Of a stretch of 64,000 nucleotides of DNA, positions 12,057-23,014 are shown piece after piece. Origin of the DNA: Tetracentron sinense. Lineage: Eukaryota > Streptophyta > Magnoliopsida > Trochodendrales > Trochodendraceae. Each line of letters begins with the position of its first letter. Positions within the stretch are counted from its first letter, which is position 1. A program made the translations under genes and the position numbers. The DNA lies in NCBI GenBank assembly GCA_015143295.1, contig CM026557.1, positions 39,131,965 through 39,195,964 of the forward strand, read 5' to 3'. Under the pieces are notes generated by a model. The model was not told where the DNA came from. It saw nothing but the letters and a program-made list of their open reading frames with translations, and made no database searches.

Positions 12057-13042
12057 TAGAGTTCAAGAAGAAACTTAAATTTAAGCCAAATCATCTCAAA
12101 ATTAATTGAAATATCTAAGTATTTAACTGAATGCTGATTCTTTATACCTTTTGAGATGTTTCTTGTATATCATCGTAGTGTAACAACTCTTTTACCCATA
12201 GTCAAGCTTATTACGCTTACGGCTGCTGGATGATTATCCTCAGTGACAGAAGCTTAAAAGTCGTGGAGGTCTATGAAATTACTCCTGTTGGGTGATTAAC
12301 TTCAGGGAAGGATTCTGAGCGCTCCTGCTTACACCAATCGTCCCTTTTCAGGTATGTTCTATACCGGGGAGTCGCACATACGGTGTGAAGTGATCCCCCC
12401 ATCTTTTAGGAACACCCTGCATTACCCCTGCATGCACACATATAGAATAGGCTGAGGTATAGTCTACAAGCAGCTCACCTAGAGGGATACACTAAACTCT
12501 AACCTGCTTGCATCCTATACCTGTCCCCCTAATGGTTGAATATCAGGACACTCTGCCCAGATAAACACCCATCCAGGGGGCATGTAATGAGCCTTTTTAG
12601 TGCTTGTAATAAAATACCTCATACCCTGTCTCTAAACATATATGTGAGGTTCAAATCCTAAGTTGTCATGGGTGAGCCCACTAACCTACTTTAACTTTGG
12701 CCCAGTAGGCCCTGGCTACCAACAACCAAGTTAGTAGAACGGAATCCTTTCTGCTTACCCTATCGGGTCACATCTGTCATGTCATACCTTGTTAAAAAAA
12801 AATTAGAAAATCAAAAAATCAATCTTCCTCCCACATGCATGTCATTCCAAACTTCCAGACCAGGGGCATTGTCCCTTTGTCAACTAGACTCTATTAGGTC
12901 ATTTGCATACTTTTTATCTTTCCCGTTCTCCTATCCATTCCGACTCTTACTCTATACCTCCCATCTTTTCAAGAGAAGGACCCTATGCTAAGCACGAATC
13001 TGAAGAGCAAAACCAGTTGATACCCGATCAACCAACTACAGC
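12057..13042 (+). other. Untranslated leader of the second gag
   Basis: Aligns with the leader at 4208-4779 but is longer. It holds about 430 bp (12376-12806) missing from that copy. No long open frame. Confidence 0.6.
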
Positions 13043-14487
13043 ATAGACCCTCGAGACGGCAATGAGACTGACCCTGACACTCCAACCTCACAACCACAGG
13101 TCCCAGATTTTGAGACAAGATTAGCAGAAAATGCCTGGACTATTGAAAATCTAACAAATATTGTTCAGGATTTTATGTGGGCAGTGACTCATGCCCTCTC
13201 TTCCTCCAACTCTCTACCGGTCGAGGTGACAAGGTCATCACAACCCAATCCACCATCTGCTTCCAACCTTAGCCCATCACTATCCACCATCAACATTACA
13301 ATACCTCCTGCTCAACCATTACTCACCCTCAATATCCCCCACCCTCAAACCAACAACAATCGGAATTCACTTTTAACATCCCTCCTCCGCCAATCCAACC
13401 CCAACCTACTCATTATATCTCACCACCCATCATTAACCAGTACGAGGAAGAGGAGGCCAGGCCGAAGGTGAACCTCATTCAGGCTCTGCCCACGTATCTT
13501 CAAGTTTTGTCCGAATCCCAAATGCATACCGGGAGAGAATCGAAAAAATGGAGGAACTGGTGAGGCAAAATCAGGGATCCCGCAAGTCTACCAACTTCAG
13601 GGATATGTGCACACATCCTGGAATCGAAATGCCCAAGGACTTCAAGGTTCCTGACTTTGAAAAATACAGTGGAAAAGGTTGTCCTGAAACACACTTGAGA
13701 GCATACCGAGGAGAATTGTTCCAGCTCGAGCACAGGGACAAGTTATTAGTATAGCTATTTCAGAAAAGCTTGAAAGGAGTTGCGTTACAGTGGTTCACCA
13801 AGGTAGACCCCCGCAAGGTTCGGACATGAGAAGACTTGTGTGAGATGTTTGTTGCCCAATATTCATACAATGTTGACCTGATCCCACAAAGGGAAAATCT
13901 AGAGAGAATGTCCCAGAGGGACAATGAAACCTTCATCGAGTACTCAGTTCGGTGGAGAGAAATGACTAGAAAAATGAGCACCCCTCTACCGGAAGAAGAA
14001 CTGGAAACCACCTTTCTCCGTACCCTTAAGCATCTGATCAATACTCTCTTGGTAGCACAACCTATCTCAGACTTCAGCACCATGGCCAAGTACGGTGCTA
14101 GGATCGAGACAACAATGGGTGACAGCTGGTCATTCGACCTGCTCGACCATCACTCACCCTCAACATCCCCCCACCCTCAAACCAACAACAACCGGAATTC
14201 ACTTTCAACATCCCTCCTCTGCCAATCCAACCCCAACCTACTCACAATATCTCACCACCCATCATTAACCAGTACGAGGAAGAGGAGGCCAGGGCCGAAG
14301 GTGAACCTTATACAGGCTCTGCCCATGTATCTCCAAGTTCTGCCCAAATCCCGGATGCATACTGGGAGAGAATCGAAAAAATGGAGGAGCTGGTAAGGCA
14401 AAATCAGGGATCCCTAAAGTCTACCAACTTCAGGGATATGTGCATACATCCTGGAATCCAAATGCCCAAGGAATTTAAGGTTCCTAT
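13043..14487 (+). pseudogene. gag: Decayed gag of element B with an internal partial duplication
   Basis: Same Tat Gag as 4780-6379. The initiator is ATA at 13043 where the other copy has ATG. A frameshift near 13460 splits the proline-rich part. The capsid-like region (13548-14140) then stays largely open, including QRENLERMSQRDNETF and YSVRWREM. At about 14142 the sequence jumps back to the proline-rich region and repeats about 345 bp of gag as far as KEFKVP at 14487. The open frame 13836-14396 spans this internal join. The order shows a deletion/duplication inside gag, not a second gene. Confidence 0.8.
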
Positions 14488-14930
14488 GCTAGGACGGCCC
14501 CTACTACTCTACATCTCAGTACAGGAAACCTCCATAGGGTGCATCCTAGCACAGCACGATGAGATAGGTAGAACAGAGCAAGCTATCTATTACATCAGTA
14601 AACGTCTACTGGATTATGAAGAGAGGTACAACCCTCTTGAGAAGACATGTCTGGCACTGGTCTGGGCTTCTCAGCATCTATGGCATTATTTGCTTTCCTA
14701 TCCAATAATTCTGATTCCCAGATGGACCCACTCAAGTACCTCTTAGAAAATCCAGCCACTACTGGAATGACTGCCCATTGGCTTATGATGTTGTTTGAAT
14801 TCGACATCACGTACATGAATCAAAATTTAATAAAGGGGCAGGCGATAGCAGATCACTTGGCCTACAGTTCAGCAGAAGACTACATCTCAGTCATGATCAG
14901 TTTTCAGACGAAGCCATCCTGTACATAGAA
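14488..14930 (+). pseudogene. Ty3/Gypsy RNase H (gRH) fragment
   Basis: Starts inside the polyprotein just after reverse transcriptase: LLLYISVQETSIGCIL, then EQAIYYISKRLLDYEERYNP and LEKTCLALVWASQHL are the hallmark stretch between RT and RNase H in Ty3/Gypsy. The open frame 14381-14746 reads from gag straight into it without a stop. A frameshift near 14700 moves the rest (DPLKYLLENPATTGMTAHW and IKGQAIADHLA) to another frame ending at 14928. Reverse transcriptase itself is absent. Confidence 0.85.
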
Positions 14931-14939
14931 GCGGAAGAG

Positions 14940-15350
14940 TAAGAATACTCCAGTTAGGAGTTATACTTTGATGAAGCTACCAACAGTCATGGGCACGAGG
15001 CAGGAGCAGTCTTAATCTCACCCAAGGGAGTACACCTCCCCATCTCAGTCAAGCTGAAATTCAGATACTCCAACAACGAAGCAGAATACGAGGTATGCAT
15101 AGCCGGTCTGAAAGAAGCCCTGGGCATCGGGATCGAAGAGATAGACGTCTACAGTGACTCGTCTTTGGTAATCTGTCAGGAAAATGAGTCTTAGGCCATT
15201 CGAGAAGCAAGGCTAGTCACGTACTTAGCTTACCTTAACATGTTGATTACTCAGTTCAGAAGGATCACCTTCAGCCACAGGTCCCGAAACCATAACAAGT
15301 TTGTCGACACACTGGCCACTCTCGCCTCCATGGTTCAGATTTCCAAGGGC
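14940..15350 (+). pseudogene. Second, archaeal-type RNase H (aRH) domain
   Basis: The translation contains YFDEATNSHGHEAGAVLISP, NNEAEYEVCIAGLKEAL, VYSDSSLVI and KFVDTLATLASM. These give the D, E, D and D positions expected for an RNase H fold. A second RNase H placed between gRH and integrase is a known mark of the Tat lineage. Stops at about 14958 and 15192 break it. The open frame from 15240 covers its end and the start of the linker to integrase. Confidence 0.8.
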
Positions 15351-16680
15351 ATCATGCTTTGGCTAATTGAGATTCAACAACAAGATCAACCCGCTTACTG
15401 CCTCGAACTAGACGCAGTATCCGTTAACAAGCCTTGGTATATGGACATCAAGCAGTACCTCGAAGAAGGGACCTTCCAACTCGATGCTAACAAAACAGAT
15501 CGTCGGGCAATCAGAAGACTGACTATTCAGTTTGTCCTCTTAGGATGAGTCTGGTACAAAAGGTCGCCGAACCTAATTTGTCTCAGATGCCTCGACTCCA
15601 GTGAAGCAGCATAGGTAGTTGAAGAAGTTTACGGAGGAACTATTGGCCCACACATGAACGGGTTAATGCTCTCCAAGAAAATTCTCAGGCTGGGTTACTA
15701 CTGGTCTACAATGGAAGCTGACTATTGTAAGCAAGTACAGAAGTGCCACTAGTGCCAAATCTATGCCGACAAGATCAATGCACCACCGATAAGGCTACAC
15801 AATTTGACTGCTCCTTGGTCATTCTCAATTTGGGGTATTGATGTCATCGGACCTATAGCTCCGAAAGCATCAAACGAACATCAATTCATCCTGGTTGCAA
15901 TCGATTACTTTACCAAATGAATCGAGACAGTCTCTTATGACAATGTCACAGCCTCCGTGGTACAGCGTTTTCTAAAAAGGGATATCATCTGTCGGTACAG
16001 AGTCCCATATAAGATTGTAACAGATAATGCTCTCAACTTCTGCAACAATGGAATGATTGATCTCTGCCAGAAATTTAAAATATAGCATCACAACTCCACG
16101 CCATGCAGGCCTCAAACTAATGGTGTAGTTGAAGCAGCCAACAAGAACATGAAGAAAATCATTGAAAAGATGGCAACAATTACTCTGCCTGGCTTGAGAT
16201 GCTCCCATACACACTCATGGCTTATAGAACGTCCATTGAAACCTCAATAGGTGCAACGCATTTCTCTCTGGCCTATGGTATAGAAGTAGTCTTCCCCATC
16301 GAAGTAGAGATTCCTTCACTCCGAGTGCTAATTAAAGCAGACACCTCAGAAGCAGAATTAGCACAGACCAGGTTTGAGTAGCTGAATTTGATTGAAGAGC
16401 GGCAACTGAAAGCCATCAATCACTCCCAAGCCTATCAGAGGCATATGGCTAGGGTATTTGACAAGAAGGTCAAGCCTCGCAACATCGAAGTCGGTAACCT
16501 AATTCTCCAGAAAATGTTGCCAACCGTCCTGACCTGAGGGGTAGGTTCACACCCAACTATGAAGGCCCATACATCGTCCGAGACAAATTCTCAGGCAATG
16601 CCCTTCGACTCGGACGCATGGATGACGAAGACCTCCCAGAGCCCGTCAACATAGACAAAGTCAAGAAATACTACGCTTAG
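15351..16680 (+). pseudogene. Integrase of element B (decayed, first copy)
   Basis: A linker with KPWYMDIKQYLEEGTF and DRRAIRRLTIQFVL leads into the integrase zinc finger (GPHMNG, then CH-stop-C where CHxC is expected near 15750). The core follows with GIDVIGPIAP (first catalytic D), TDNALNF (second D) and VVEAANKNMKKI (catalytic E). The C-terminal part has MLPYTLMAYRTS, TPFEE-like IEVVFPIEVEIPSLRV and, near the end, YEGPYIV and RLGRMDDEDLPEPV. It stops at 16680. Stops at about 15546, 15613, 15750, 15918, 16083 and 16379 and a frameshift near 16520 disable it. Two further partial copies lie at 23733 and 40136. Confidence 0.85.
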
Positions 16681-18680
16681 GGTCTAGATCTGAAAGGCGC
16701 TTTGCACTCTTAGCTTCTCTAGGAAATTACAGGAGGCCATCTTTGGCACACTCCTTATCCCCAAATATTGTAAACCCTTTTACAAAAATCAATGAAATCC
16801 ACTAGTTAGCCCTTTGAGCCTAATAGCCTTTCGTTCACAAAACCTTTTCAGGGACACCCTCCCTCGCCAATCTGTGGCACTTGCCTGAACTACGTCATGA
16901 CCTGATCCTGCAAAGGATACGTAGGTAACCTGACAAATTAGGTGCGGTCACTAATAGGAGCAGGGCATTCCCTGTGTCAACCTCCAGGATCCCTTTTCCT
17001 CATAAAGAATCTAACCTCACCGACTCTCCCCATAGGGTTATTGCCCGAGAAAAAATCCTCTCGACTTGCCCAGACAAGTCGAATCTGAAGGGTACAAAGT
17101 TTTCATCAAAGGAAAACCCAAAATAGAAGTCGAAACATTCCTAAAGGTAGAGACTCCCCCGCAGAGACAACCTCTCCGGATTTTCTCCCCAAGCAAAAAT
17201 CCTCTAAACTTCCTCAGCGAAGTTGACACCAAAGTATAAAAAATTTTCATCAAGGGGAATCTCAAAATAGAAGTCGAATCATTCTCAAGAATCAGAGACT
17301 CCCCACAGAGATAAAACTCTCTGGACTCTTTTCTTTCAGCAGAGACAACCTCTCTCACTCTCCCCGATAGAGACGACCTCTCTCAAATTCCCCTGTAGAA
17401 CAAAAAAAAACTCTAAAAGAATGCAAATTAACTATATCCCAGGATGCCCCAAACTTTGGTCCCCAATCCTACGTTTCGTCCTACTCTAAGTCCTTCTAGA
17501 TCCCCTAGAAACTGTGAGTGCAAGCATAAAATCACATCTACACCCTTGGCGGAAAATAGAATCCCTATATTCCCCAGAGGAGCGCCATGCAGGGCAATAA
17601 CGGGAGAAAGCTTATTTTTCTCAGCAAATCATGGGCTTCCCCAGCAAGTTGCGGGCATGAGTGAAAACCAGTAACAGTCTCATTGCGCAAAAATCACGTG
17701 ATTCCAAACCTAGTCTTGCAACTAGGGATAAAAAATGGATAAAAATCAATCAGCTCCGCAGGCATGAAGAAAACTATCAACGGCCTCATCGCGCAAAAAT
17801 TATGTGAATCCCATGACTTGGTCATTCCAAGGGTAAAAAAGGGAGAAAAAGCTGAAAATCAGTTGGCAACAACATCCGGCAGCAATCAGACTCACTAGAT
17901 TCCCCAGTTATCCCCAGCAGTTAGGAACTCTCAGTGGATGAGTATCCCTAGCAGAGATTTCAACAGGGAATATCCCCAACAGATGTTTAACTCCCAAGCA
18001 TTCCCCAGTAGAGAATCCTCCGAAAAACATCTCCCTAGCATATAAGCAAACATCGGGGAAATCTCTAACAAACCAGAAGTCCTTAACAGTGGTCCACAAC
18101 AGAAGCCCACTCCCTAGCAGATCCTCGATGACGAACAATTTCCAATCCCCGGCAGATCCCCAGTAGAAGCCCCCGACAGCTCACAACAGTACTCTTCCTC
18201 CAACAAGAGTCTAGAAGCTTCCAAAGCATATCAGAAAGATTCTCTTCATTTGACAAGCTTGTCTACCTCGACAGCATTCTGCTCTGAATCATACTCCTCT
18301 CTTCGAGAGTGAAAGATAATTCACAAATCCCCTTAAGCCCTAACATAGGCGATTTACTGGCACATCTGAAAGCTAACTAAGCATTTTTGTTGTCAAATTA
18401 AAATCTTTGCAAAAGTCTTCTACACTTTTTCTAAAAAGACTTTCAAAAGCGAATTTTTGATATCAAAATCTGTTTGTACCAATCGGCACCAAGCAGTTAT
18501 GGCCAGCAAGCAGAGGAAGCCTACGCCGCGCATCCTCGCCAATTGCGAATCGTCGTAGAGTCATGGGAAAGCATCCTCGTCTTTATCCTTGTATGACAGC
18601 ATAATATCATATCCTGCATGATTAAAATCCAGTCTCTCTTAGGTAACTCCAATATCAATCCAGCATCATACCTCAAAACT
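16681..18680 (+). other. 3' non-coding region of element B, first part
   Basis: No coding capacity. Contains diverged short repeats: GAGACTCCCC-CAGAGA-AACCTCTC motifs (17140-17390), GCGCAAAAATCACGTGATT-like motifs (17690 and 17790), and CCCCAGCAG/CCCCAGTAG motifs (17890-18170). The open stretches here are by-products of the repeats. Confidence 0.65.
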
Positions 18681-19305
18681 TGTGACACCCCATGTGTTTT
18701 AGACATCCTGTGTGCTCCGTGACAGCCTCGCCACAAAACAACATTACCTCCTACATGTCTCTCTTTGTGACACCCTTGTGTGCCATAAACATCTTGTGTG
18801 CTCCGTGACAGCCTCGTCACAAAACAAAATTACCTCCTGCATGTCACCCTTTGTGACAGCCCCGTGTGTCCTAGATATCCTGTGTGCTCTATGACAGCCT
18901 CGTCACAAAGCAGCATTACCTCCTACATGTCTCTCTTTGTGACACCCACGTGTGTCCTAGACATCCTGTGTGCTCCACGATAGCCTTGTCACAAAACAAC
19001 ATTACCTCCTGTATGTCTCTCTGTGTGACACCCCCGTGTGTCCTAGACTTCCTGTGTGCTCCGTGACAGCCTCGTCACAAAATAGCATTACCTCCTGAAT
19101 GTCTCCCTTTGTGACACCTTCATGTGTCCTAAACATCTTGTGTGCTCCATGACAGCCTCGTCACAAAACAACATTACCACTTGCATGTCTTTCTTTGTGA
19201 CACCCCCGTGTGTCCTAGACATCCTGTGTGCTCCGTGACAGCCTCGTCACAAAATAACATTACCTTATGCATGTCTACCTTTGTGACACCCACATGTGTC
19301 CCTTA
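18681..19305 (+). repeat. 86-bp tandem array, unit 1 copy
   Basis: About seven full units with period 86 bp. Anchors TTGTGACACCC recur near 18681, 18766, 18851, 18937, 19023, 19109, 19195 and 19281. Each unit includes the dyad GTGACAGCCTCGTCAC (GTGAC arms, 6-nt loop) and TGTGTCCTAGACATCCTGTG. Three overlapping 60-aa reading frames offset by exactly 86 bp reflect the period only. Confidence 0.95.
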
Positions 19306-19989
19306 ACACCTCATGAGTTCTAACACCCTATGTGTCCCCTAAAACTCTACGTGTCCCCTTTTAACACCCCATGTGTCCTCCGACCATTTCAGTTAATATC
19401 CCCCGGGAAACACCGTTTCGATCAAAACCCCCTACAGCTTTCGAGCAACAACCTCTCTTGGCTAAGGGCCTCTGTGCCACGCCATGTAGAGACCCAGATC
19501 TTTTTCATATTTTTAATTGCAAGTATTAAGAGTATTATAGTCTTTGTGATGTTTTAATGTTTATGTATTTATATCTAATTGGTAGAGTGTGATTAAGGCT
19601 TAGTCAAACTTGTAAGCGGATGGATGTCATAACACACCCGAAACTTTAGGAAGCTCTAGTTTTAGCACCGTTTATTGGAATTGAGTGATTCTTGAACCAT
19701 TAGAAAGGTATTGGAACCCTCTTCGATGATCATGTTTAATGTTTTTCCATATTTTTAGTCTAAGCTAAGTCAAAAGGCGGGTTTTCCATTGTCTTGTTTG
19801 ATGGAATTGCAAATCAGTCAACTTTGGGGACAATTTGGTCCATAAATGAAAGGAAATTTGGAAATTCTAAAACATTAACAATGTTCCTTTTCGAAAGACG
19901 AATCCAGCGCAAGTTGAATCGTCGAAATCCGACGAGCGAGTCAAAAGTTATAACCAAAACAGTATGATGGGTCAAGAATCTGCAAAGCA

Positions 19990-20190
19990 CCGATTGCTAG
20001 CGATCGATCGATATACAAAACCGATCGCTCGGTCAGAAGTAGCGATCGATCGGTCCAAAACCAATCGATCGGTATCTATCGACTAGTCCAAAATTTTTTA
20101 TGTGAAAATTTTCCAGAGATGGTGTTTTCAACCGATCACTCGGCCAGAAACACCGATCGATCGGTAGGTGACCGATCGCTTGGTCTTTCG
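19990..20190 (+). repeat. Cluster of ACCGATCGATCGGT palindromes in solo LTR
   Basis: Seven to eight copies or half-decayed copies of a 14-bp palindrome within about 200 bp, one perfect at 20152-20165; others read AGCGATCGATCGGT, CCAATCGATCGGT, ACCGATCACTCGG and ACCGATCGCTTGGT. They end about 60 bp before the TATA box. The same cluster is present in both other copies of this LTR (near 27890-28070 and 44290-44470). Confidence 0.85.
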
Positions 20191-20248
20191 TGTTTTTGCA
20201 GAATTTCATTAAGGGATTTTTGGTCTGTTGGTTCTCAGACCTTGGGGC

Positions 20249-20256
20249 TATAAATA
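20249..20256 (+). promoter_or_regulatory. TATA box of solo LTR, copy 1
   Basis: GGGGCTATAAATAGGGA, a strong plant TATA context, followed within about 100 bp by AT-rich sequence with GAGAGAAAAACC, as expected for the start of the R region. Equivalent boxes are at 28132 and 44540. Confidence 0.65.
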
Positions 20257-21104
20257 GGGATCCTATTTCAGGGTATTAGAATACTCTACCTATTTCTAAC
20301 CTAATTTGGTAAAAAATGAGAGAAAAACCTAGGGTTTGAGAGATAGATTTCTTGGGGAAGAAGGAGATAGCTTGGATATTGCAAGGAGAGCTTGGAAAGC
20401 TTCCCCAAATCACCTCAGGAGCATTTTGAATCCAAGGGAAGGATTCCTAAGGTCGATATACTATCCTAATCAACTCTATTTTAATGTTTGGTGAATATTA
20501 ATATGATAGGAATGATAGAATAGAGGTTAGATGCATTTTTCCCAAATTTTCTATGAAGTAAGCTAATTATTGATGGAAATGTGGATTTGAATGTGGATAG
20601 AATATATGGAGGATGGGAAATGTATGGAGGATGGGATTGATATGTGGATGTGGATGATATTTGGATTGTATGGATGGATTATGGTTCGATGAATGCTTGA
20701 AAATGTAGAAGGGCAATGAATTCATATTATGCGTACTCAAGATATTTGTGAAAATGCTTGAGAGGAAAAATGCTATTATACTCTTATGAAATTGTGGTAA
20801 GATATGTATATGTGATTGTTTGTTAAGTATGTCTAATTACTTGTATGGAAATTGATAGTCGAGAAGGTAAAAACTTAGAAGAAAATCTCTCAGACCGGGA
20901 ATTCTCTAACTATTTGGTATGGGATAGTATAGTGGAGTTTCTATGGTGGGAGGTCGGAATCTAAGCAAATACCAACTCGAATGTAAATTTCGACACTTAA
21001 GCACATATGCACGTGTATATTAAGAAAAGAGTCTCACAAGTTACACATGTGGACCACAAGCATGAGCATGGCATACGTATGACATTCTGAATAAGCATAA
21101 GCAT

Positions 21105-21240
21105 GACATGGTCTGTATCCGCCAAGAACGGCATGTCAACCATTTGATTCTTAAGCATGGTCCGTATCTGCCAAGAACGGCATGCCAACTATATGATTTC
21201 TTAGACATGGTCCGTATCCGCCAAGAACGGCATGTCACAT
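21105..21240 (+). repeat. Three-fold short repeat in solo LTR
   Basis: CATGGTC-GTATC-GCCAAGAACGGCATG occurs three times at about 60-bp spacing (21112, 21156 and 21209). CCAAGAACGG is invariant. Confidence 0.85.
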
Positions 21241-22101
21241 CATTGTATGATCTGAATAAGTGCATAAGCATCTCACAAGCACGTGGTCTCATAAGCATAA
21301 GCAGCTCATAAGGGTATTGTCTTCTAAGTCTAAGATTCTCACAAGTACACGAGTTAAGGTGATGATATGATGTATATGTGCACACGTTCTTCCGTACTTT
21401 GATTATGTTGTTATGCTATTGGATATGTTTCTAACTAAGTGCAGGTATATTATTATTTTTGGTTGGATTTTATATACACTAAGTACCTTTGTGCTCAGTC
21501 GGACTTTGTCTTGGCAGGTTTAGAGCAGGAGTACACGGCGGAGCAGTGGATTGAGGAAGCTTACGTCGAGGAAGGAGGTAAAGGTAAGCCTTCCAATGAG
21601 GGAGCCAGGGGCTTTGATAGTTACCCCTATTAGCTTATGTTCTGTTTGGATTGAGAGATTTTGTAATAGACCTTTTGGAGGATGTTGCTCATTAGATTTT
21701 TATAGTTGTGCATTTATACCTTTTGGTTTATAGTGAGTTGTATATGTTGACCATAGACTTGTGCAGGTTGGTTATAGTTTATATATCAAAATTTTATTAC
21801 TCTCATTTTTGGAGACTTGTGTAGTAAGCCTTGTATGCATGGTTTTTAAGCAGGTTAAGAAAATATGACGATTCCAAAGTCCTATTTTAGTTTTGTAGGA
21901 TTTTGGAGTTGTTACACACCATCTCTGCATCCACTTTCTTCCCCAGCTACTCGCTACTCCCCGGTAGTAGCCGTAATCTCTGCATAAGCACTCACCACTT
22001 GCATAGCACGCATCATGCCGCATTCCCAAAATCCAATCTTTGTGTAAAAATTGGATGATTCTAGTCTTTGTCATTCAATTATCAATCTCAGCATTCTTCG
22101 A

Positions 22102-22115
22102 CAAAGAGGGGCAGC
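22102..22115 (+). other. Polypurine tract before LTR C, copy 1
   Basis: CAAAGAGGGGCAGC directly precedes TGTAAGCACCC. It is nearly identical to the tract of element A at 9650 although the LTRs differ. Confidence 0.8.
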
Positions 22116-23011
22116 TGTAAGCACCCAATTTTTATACCAATATCCTAACCATGGTTAAGAATTCTCAACCATGGTTACCCCAGCCGAGTCCCTTTAGCCC
22201 TAGCAAACCCTAGGCAAAATCTCGTACAAACCCTAGGTCTTAACTCTAGTGAGGCCCTAAACCTAAGCTAGCCCTAGCCTAACCTTAGAACCTAACCCTA
22301 GGTAAACCCCTAGCCTAATCCTAGGACCAAACCTTAGTCAAAACTTGGGTAAACCCTAGTCAAAAACCTAGGAAACCCCAAGCCCTACCTAGCCCTAGCT
22401 TAAGCCCTAAGCCTTTAGGGCTAAATCCCAAGTCCATAAACCCTTAGAAATTCAAACCTCTTGACCTGGGCCCAAGCCCAGTCCCAACAAATTCAAATTT
22501 TGGAGCCCCTGTACCGCATGCACAGCCTGGGCCAGGCCTGTTGGGTAAAACCCAGGCCTGGCAGTAATCTATTCACTGACACCCCCATTTGCAAAGGTTG
22601 GGGAATGACAGTAAATGCATTACTGCCATTCTCTGAGTTTTCTTCCTGCTGCATACCAACCCCTTGCGGAGTTTAGGCACGCTTACAGCCCCTCTCCAAC
22701 CTGCAAACACTCCTCCAGGCCATCATACCCTGCCTGAGACCCTTGCCAATCCTGGTACTAATACCAAGGGTGCCCCTCCAAGCTCCCCTATAAATGACAA
22801 ACCATCCCCATGGCCAAAACAATTGAAAAAATGCCATAGCCGAGCTCTGCCAAAAACCGAAGTCCCAAGCTTTCCCCAAACTTCATTTGGTGACCCAGGG
22901 ATTCACAAAACTCCCAGCAACTTTCCCAAGCTCTTCCCTTGCTCCCTTGTGCAGCACACTGCCGTGAACGACCGCCACAACACCACCACTGTGCCTGTAG
23001 GCCACCAACAT
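22116..23011 (+). repeat. LTR C, copy 1, truncated
   Basis: First 896 bp of the Tat LTR found full-length at 29994 and 46392. Starts TGTAAGCACCCAA, then a run of CCCTAG/AACCCTAG motifs, a GGCAGTAAT-to-TTACTGCC hairpin region (22560-22640) and a TATA box (TATAAAT, 22789-22795). It breaks off at GCCACCAACAT where another LTR begins 4 nt later. Confidence 0.85.
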
Positions 23012-23014
23012 CAG

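Larger units (their letters stand above)
19485..21916 (+). mobile_element. Solo LTR of Del/Tekay chromovirus type, copy 1
   Basis: 2,432 bp starting TGTAGAGACCC and ending GAGTTGTTACA, inserted in the 3' non-coding region of element B. Flanks CGCCA (19480-19484) and CACCA (21917-21921) are a 5-bp target duplication with one change, consistent with CpG deamination. A TATA box at 20249, the palindrome cluster upstream of it and the transcribed AT-rich part with GGATGG repeats fit an LTR. No internal region or second LTR is present. Family placement is by the look of the termini and is less certain than the solo-LTR call. Confidence 0.75.
12039..23011 (+). mobile_element. Chimeric Tat-type element B (gag-RNase H-integrase)
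   Basis: The left end (primer site, leader, gag) belongs to the family of element A, while the right end is a long 3' region, a PPT and an LTR starting TGTAAGCACCCAA, a different family from the TGTCAGCACCCC LTR on its left. Protease and reverse transcriptase are missing: gag joins RNase H at about 14487. The right LTR is broken at 23011. I read this as a recombinant or deletion product, not a single transposition event. Confidence 0.65.
15823..23011 (+). repeat. Tandem unit 1 (truncated, 7.2 kb)
   Basis: Near-identical to the first 7.2 kb of units 2 and 3, beginning within the integrase core at TCTCAATTTGGGG and ending inside the LTR at GCCACCAACAT. Its left flank is the natural continuation of pol, so this is the original left end of the multiplied block. 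Confidence 0.9.

Noticed and set aside
1..16680. Endogenous pararetrovirus
   Set aside because: Gag, two RNase H domains, integrase, primer sites, PPTs and LTRs fit Ty3/Gypsy Tat elements; no movement or coat protein motifs seen.
18681..19305. Regular repeats that could suggest a CRISPR array
   Set aside because: Whole 86-bp units are similar with no unique spacers, the context is a plant retroelement, and no cas genes are present. It is an ordinary tandem array.
22150..22440. Interstitial telomere
   Set aside because: The AACCCTAG motifs are irregular and sit at the same place in several LTR families, so they are part of the LTRs.
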